From Membranipora membranacea (taxonomy: Eukaryota; Bryozoa; Gymnolaemata; Cheilostomatida; Membraniporidae), in NCBI GenBank assembly GCA_914767715.1, contig OU612073.1, positions 3,162,001 through 3,226,000 on the forward strand: a stretch of DNA of 64,000 bases, given 5' to 3'. Shown here in pieces: positions 58,699 to 64,000 of this stretch (position 1 is the stretch's first letter; the number at the start of each line of letters is the position of its first letter). The translations under genes and the position numbers were made by a program. The notes below the pieces were generated by a model. The model did no database searches. It saw nothing but the letters and a program-made list of their open reading frames with translations, and was not told where the DNA came from.

Positions 58699-61600
58699 CT
58701 ACCTAAAAGCGGACAAGTCTATATCAGGTATAGTTCTTAAAGTGTGCTGAATATGGTTGTATCCCACTGTGTTCCGTTGTTGCTGTTCCAGATGTGGTGG
58801 TAGGGGTTCTTGAGAGGGTTGAGCAGGGGGAGCTTGCGCCCCTGGCTGCTGCAGGCCAGCGCGGGGTATCATACCCATTGCTTGTAAAGCCACTGTAGCA
58901 CACATAGTTTTCGCTGATTTCTTGTTGTTTGAAGCGACACTTGGCTGATAGGAAGTACCGTTGACTGTCACCTGGATAGGTAAAATGATTTGTACTGAAA
59001 ATGGGTATGTTTCTAATTTAAGCGCTCAAACTGTGCCAGGGGGGGTCTTTCAATTAGAAAGAGTGATCCTTTACTAAAGCAAGATATCACAATCACATCG
59101 CTCAAAATTATCACTCACAATGGTCTTTCAATTAGACAAAATCGTTCCCAAATCGCTCACTCAGAATGTATATAGTTCTGAAAGCGAGACCCCTATCAGA
59201 TTGCGATTTTGGCTGTTTCTAATTGAAAGACCCCCCCCCCCCCCAGGATAGCTGGTAGTAGAGCATTCCATTATCCACCACTTTCCCGGCCCAAGCGGTT
59301 TATATTGCTACTACTAGCTATTATGTCACAGTTTGAGCACTCAAACTTGTATACATCGCTTTTGTGACAATAATCTCCAACAATCAGCAGCTATTGAAGA
59401 TATTTCTCACAGTACTTGAGCAGTAAAAAGACTCGCCGAAAAGGGATTGTAGCTACTCTAGAGGAGAAAATTAAATGCAGGAAAAAAAGAGTTTGTCATG
59501 TTTCACCAGAATTTATGGGTAGCTAACATTTACTAAACCTCAATTTGGATGGGCAGTGATACTAGCTCTTTTTTCTAGTACGCAGTTGCACTTTTGTGTT
59601 TATAGTATATTATCCCAGGTGGTAAGGGGTAGGACTATCAGAATTTGTGTTTCGTTTACCCCTACTTGCTGTATCCCAGCACACAAATCCTGCAGCACCA
59701 TCGTCTGGCGGCGACTGCACTGACTAATATGGCGATTTTAACAACAAGATGGCAAATCAGATATCTCTCTCCTCCTACCTGCATGATGAAGTTTCTCTTG
59801 TGTGAGGGACCGCTTTCGTGGATCATCTCAAACGAAGGAGGGTTCCATTTTCTTCCTGAACAAATCTCCATTATCAAAGAGACTGGGTGCTTCTCAGACA
59901 AGTCTAGCCCACCAACAGGGCGCTGACTGAACCCACCACCACCGCCGCCCCCTCCGCCCGGCGCAGGAGGGGGATTATATCGATTGGTGCTGACTTGATT
60001 GTAAATGTTTGCAATGGATGCTGCATTCTTAGCTCGCTCTTCTGGTGCTGTCAATCCTGAAGAGAAAACAGAAACTATGGACAGCAAGCTGATGTAGATC
60101 AATTGTGATCCAGTTTGCCAGCATACGGAGTTGCTCCTCTTGGCTTGTCAGTAGAATGAGAGCGGCTCAAAAGGCAGGAAAATCGGGTTAAACTTGGTCT
60201 AGGTGCCATGCACATACTAATATGCTTTGGAGTAGCAAGTTTATGTTTATTTAAGAGTGGGAAAGTTGTCCACCGCAATCAATAGCGCTATTAAAGTTAT
60301 GTTTCATCTTGTATTTTATGTCTCTTATTATAGTAATGGGCAAAAACACATAAAGTTTCAATCCTTTAGTAGATTAAAATAGTTGCCCCCATACCTAGTT
60401 GTAATAATAAACCGAATTCATACCTCTTCTTGAAGTATTGAAGTCTAACATTAGAGGATGGACATCACCCTCGTTGGCTTTACCCAGACCCTGGCCTTCG
60501 CTCCAGCCCATCTTCTGTAGTAGGAACTGTCCGATACCTCCCTGTATGGGTTTAGCGTTGAGGAATGTGGTCTTCTTCACCCAGGCCTAAATAAAAAAAC
60601 TAACATTCATTGTCTCGATAACCTGTGATACCGTGTGAGAAACCTAGATGTTATTAGGTTTATTTGTGTCTGGTATCATGAGAAAGGGTCTATGGACTGT
60701 ATATACTAGTGTGGCACAGGAGCATTTGAGGTCGTGTATCATTCCTGACGCCACCATGATCCGCCAGGAATCGAACACGGGACCCCTCGATTGTAAGACC
60801 TAAGGCCTTTCCATTGCACCACAGCCGCTCCCTTCACCCATGCCTAAATATCAGAGTAGAACCTGATCCATGTACAGATAATGAGAGTGTAAAACAGACA
60901 AAAAGCTCATGAAACACAGACTGATCATAATACCAGATAAACGAAATTCAACAGATTCAACATTGTATCATTCCTGATTAAGTTCATACAAGATTTGTCC
61001 ATCATTGAGCTGTAACTGTAACTTGAAGTATAACTGTAACTTGAAGTATAACTGTAACTTGAAGTATAACTGTAACTTGAAGTATAACTGTAACTTGAAG
61101 TATAACTGTAACTTGAAGTATAACTGTAACTTGAAGTATAACTGTAACTTGAAGTATAACTGTAACTTGAAGTATAAATGTAACTTGAAGTATAACTGTA
61201 ACTTGAAGTATAACTGTAACTTGAAGTATAACTGTAACTTGAAGTATAACTGTAACTTGAAGTATAAATGTAACTTGAAGTATAACTGTAACTTGAAGTA
61301 TAACTGTAACTTGAAGTATAACTGTAACTTGAAGTATAACTGTAACTTGAAGTATAACTGTAACTTGAAGTATAACTGTAACTTGAAGTATAACTGTAAC
61401 TTGAAGTATAACTGTAACTTGAAGTATAACTGTAACTTGAAGTATAACTGTAACTTGAAGTATAACTGTAACTTGAAGTATAACTGTAACTTTAAATCCA
61501 ACTCTGACTTAAACTCTAACTCTAATTCTGATTCTAACTGTAACTGTAACTCTACCTCTCACTGTAATTTACCTGATGTCGCTTGTCCAGTGAAGGTCCG

Positions 61601-63556
61601 AGCTCCTGCGGGGTTAACATACGCGCCTCGATACGACCTGTAAAAGCTCCAGGTAGGTTTTTAGACTCAGACCATTTTGCAGTCTACAACATCCAGAAAC
61701 GTTATTATTCTTATTCTTATTTATCAGTGAAACATTCCAGTTTTGATTCAATTCCTTGTGACTTTAGCTTTGTATGGTAGAAGATATGTACAGAGTCAAA
61801 CAGGGATTCTAGAAATTTGTCAGGTTCCTCTGCAAGTTTGTCGAGTGTATATTAGATCAAGTTTGATCCAGTCTGCCAACATTAGGGTTTTCTCCCTAAT
61901 TGCCTACAGCTGATCAGAGGGGAAGCAATTCAATATGCAGGCAAATTGGATCAAAATTTGTATAAGTGTAGGCCTACATCAACAGACGATTAAGTACTTT
62001 TGTAAAACATCAGAACCACAAAAGCTTACAAAACTTTGCTTAATTAAATTGAAAAAAAATGACAAGGAGATGGGAAAGTTTATCCTGGATTGCGGCTTAT
62101 ACCTTTTTATCGAGATCGTTAATTTTATCTTTGGTCTTCTTATCATCTGGATTTTTCTGCAGTTTCTTAACAGCTGTGAGCCTCTTTGCAATCAGCACAG
62201 ATATATCCTGTCAAATTATAGAATAGAACATGAATGAATAGAGTAGAATGCCTCCATTTGTTGAGGCTACAGGCATGAATGTCCGTGGACATAAGTACGT
62301 AATAGCAATCAGGTCAATCGTATAATTTAGTGTTGTCACTAAGGCATCCAGGGGGGTCTTTGTATTAGAATAGGTGTAATAAGCGAAATCCTTGCAACCA
62401 CTACGCTCAAATTTATTGCTTTTTAGGCCTTAGGTACTCCAAAAAAGAATTATCTGACCTAGCATTGGCTCTCTCCCTTCAAATTAGAGCTAACACATTG
62501 CCGAAGTACAGCCACTAACCTCCAGGTCATCAAAGTCCTCCTCTGGCTCCTGGAAGACTTTCTTCTTCTCTTCTTTAGGAGGTACCGGTGTCCACTCGTT
62601 AGGTTCCTCCTTACGGTGATGAGTACCGCTGGATACGGGGAACGATGATCTCAACTTACCCTTCTCCTCATGGGGCTGCAGTGGGAGCTGCTTAGCATTC
62701 TGAAATCAAAGTAAATATATATTTTCAAACACTTTATTGGTAATATAGTGATTAATAATATTAATAATTATTAATGACTAGTGATTAATAATTATTAATA
62801 ATATAGTCATTATAGATTATTATTAATAATTTTATAAAATTGTTATGGGAAGCTAGTTACAGCAAGTCTTTGACTCAATGAATAAAGTTTATGAAGGTTT
62901 TATATAGTTTGATCAATAAGAAAAAAAAGAGTAAGCAATAGGTCAAATAAAATTGAGGTAGTGGTACTGGTTTTCAGTGCCCTCCAGTTACCAAGTGTAA
63001 CAAGCAAGAAGAAAACAACAATGACATGATCATGTGGAGCCCAAGCTGCAACTCTGCACTATATTACAACTGAACTTGGACATTTATTAGTCTGCAAAAA
63101 TTAAAGATTCTGTTGCTTCTACTTGAGAGTTGTTCTCTCATTGACATGGTAGTTCTGAGAGGGGACAACTCTCATAAGATATCAATTGTTCGGGTTTGGA
63201 TAGAGCAGGGAGGGTGGAGTATCTTTCTGGATAGAGCAGGTAGGTATATTAGTGATACCAGTTTTTAGAGAAAATTGACTTCAGTGACACAGGGGGAAAA
63301 ATTCTCTGATAAAGGATAGCTATAAGATTAATCAGGGGAACTGCTTTGTAGGGAGATAAATATGTATTATCTAATATTATTATCTAATACGGCAGAAAAC
63401 AAACCCTGATATTCATGACAATCGGCGCAGCTCTATTAAAAGGCATGGTTACACCCGTGAGATCGTTCTCCTCTGCAGTACAGGGTACATTTAGTAATTC
63501 CTCATCGCTGGAATCTTCTTCATCATCAGAAGCTCGAGCCATCGTACGACAAAACG
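58699..63556 (-). CDS. SON: SON-like splicing cofactor, 3' part
   Basis: SON is a nuclear-speckle RNA-binding protein that supports splicing of weak introns. Seven exons read leftward: 63556-63405, 62699-62520, 62207-62103, 61683-61573, 60586-60424, 60056-59779, 58971-58699, all in phase. Landmarks in order are SDDEEDSSDEELL, KQLPLQP, SFPVSSGTHHRKEE, ISVLIAKRLTAVKKLQ, ESKNLPGAFTG, RMLTPQEL, a G-patch (GGIGQFLLQKMGWSEGQGLG), a Gly-rich linker (nine Gly), then a dsRBD (KHPVSLIMEICSGRKWNPP, HESGPSHK and KKSAKTMCATVALQAMG). This matches the vertebrate SON C-terminus in order, but a Pro/Gln tail follows the dsRBD here. The first exon has an acceptor and no in-frame stop before its ATG, so the gene probably continues beyond 64,000 and the N-terminal repeat region is not in the window. 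Confidence 0.9.
59039..59244. mobile_element. MITE with G/C-run termini
   Basis: Terminal inverted repeats GGGGGTCTTTCAATTAGAAA and TTTCTAATTGAAAGACCCCC enclose about 165 bases; an internal copy of TCTTTCAATTAGA is also present. It lies in the last SON intron. A related single end occurs near 62,350 (GGGGGGTCTTTGTATTAG). Confidence 0.85.
60092..60206 (+). repeat. Small fold-back repeat, TAGATCAAGTTT family
   Basis: Starts GTAGATCAATTGTGATCCAG and ends AAACTTGGTCTAG; similar to the repeats at 52,425 and 61,853. Intronic in SON. Confidence 0.5.
60735..60835 (-). repeat. tRNA-like SINE unit
   Basis: On the minus strand, GGCTGTGGTGCAATGGAAAGG resembles an A box and GTGTTCGATTCCTGG a B box. The pairing is imperfect for a tRNA. 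Intronic in SON. Confidence 0.6.
61011..61493. repeat. 18-bp minisatellite, about 26 copies
   Basis: Unit AACTTGAAGTATAACTGT, nearly perfect. The variant TAAATGT occurs twice, 90 bases (five units) apart, which suggests a larger block duplication. Eighteen is a multiple of three, so spurious ORFs run on both strands. A degenerate AACTCTAACTCT tail follows to about 61,570. It is in a SON intron just upstream of the G-patch exon. Confidence 0.97.
61853..61952 (+). repeat. Small fold-back repeat, TAGATCAAGTTT family
   Basis: Starts TTAGATCAAGTTTGATCCAG and ends GGCAAATTGGATCAAAATTTG. Clearest inverted pair of the three relatives. Intronic in SON. Confidence 0.6.
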
Positions 63557-64000
63557 CTGTTACAAAGTAAAATAAATATTCAAGTTATTGCGGACTTTAC
63601 AGGTAAATTAATAATAATGTTGAATTAACAATGACCATGACAGAAAAGTTGTTGAGTACCAATTCTTGCCATTCTAGCTGGTTGTGTCAAAAGCTTTGAT
63701 GTGTTTCACTAGATCTAAGTGGCAAGTTTTGGTAATAAGATTTACCTAACTACTCATCTTCACAAGTCTAAAGCTAACATGATGGCTCCATGAGATCATA
63801 CCAACTGCAAACAATATGATTTATCTACAAAATTACGCAGCCTCACAAGAAACTTATTCCAAACAAAATTGGCAAATTTGACAACCTTGAGCTAAATTTA
63901 TTTCTGTGCACATCTTGCTGACAAAGGTTTCAATAATAGTAACAACAAAATTGCTCTCTGCCATGTCCGGCAATGATTGCATCGAGGAGCTCCAGGTTAT
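63557..64000. other. Probable SON intron at window edge
   Basis: No confident exon. This should be intron or upstream sequence of the SON-like gene, which is truncated by the window. Confidence 0.4.

Noticed and set aside
60968-61643. ORFs of 177 and 212 codons on both strands with six-residue repeats
   Set aside because: They come from the 18-bp minisatellite inside a SON intron.

Overview
The window is nuclear DNA from an animal, most likely a marine invertebrate; nothing here fixes the phylum. The reasons are multi-exon genes with GT-AG introns of a few hundred to a few thousand bases, metazoan proteins (a SON homologue with G-patch and dsRBD, a cytosolic-type malic enzyme, a type II alpha-1,3-fucosyltransferase, EGF and sushi-like receptors), an AT-rich background, and dense short DNA transposons and tRNA-derived repeats. 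There are no bacterial operons, CRISPR arrays or rRNA genes. All exon models were read by eye from splice signals, codon phase and protein sense, with no transcript data.

Layout. 1-4.5 kb: repeats and a possible LTR remnant. 4.6-6.8 kb (+): the last three coding exons of a malic enzyme, in which both asparagines of the malate-binding motif are serines. 9.5-14.1 kb (-): a complete six-exon type I membrane protein (446 aa; sushi-like ectodomain, one membrane helix, coiled-coil tail). 14.4-29 kb: mostly repeats, including tandem arrays, several fold-backs (one a perfect 97-bp palindrome at 20,786-20,882), two MULE-like elements, hAT-like MITEs and a decayed hAT-like transposon (26,429-28,462) holding a truncated non-LTR reverse transcriptase and a frameshifted BED finger. 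The 3' end of an unrecognised plus-strand gene lies at 20.9-21.5 kb. 29.9-44.5 kb (-): a secreted multi-exon protein with two EGF-like modules and a C-terminal coiled coil. Its introns hold a homogeneous 14-bp minisatellite of about 96 copies (38,731-40,072), MITEs, SINE-like units and two plus-strand exon-like ORFs. 46.9-57.1 kb (+): a complete eleven-exon GT10 fucosyltransferase (460 aa). 58.7-63.6 kb (-): the 3' part of SON, with an 18-bp minisatellite in one intron; the gene runs off the right edge.

The genes do not form an obvious pathway. The two minus-strand surface or secreted proteins and the Golgi fucosyltransferase all belong to the secretory or cell-surface system; malic enzyme and SON are housekeeping-type neighbours. 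The best candidates for something undescribed are the two lineage-specific extracellular proteins, the malic enzyme with a changed active-site motif, and the fold-back cluster at 18.9-20.9 kb.
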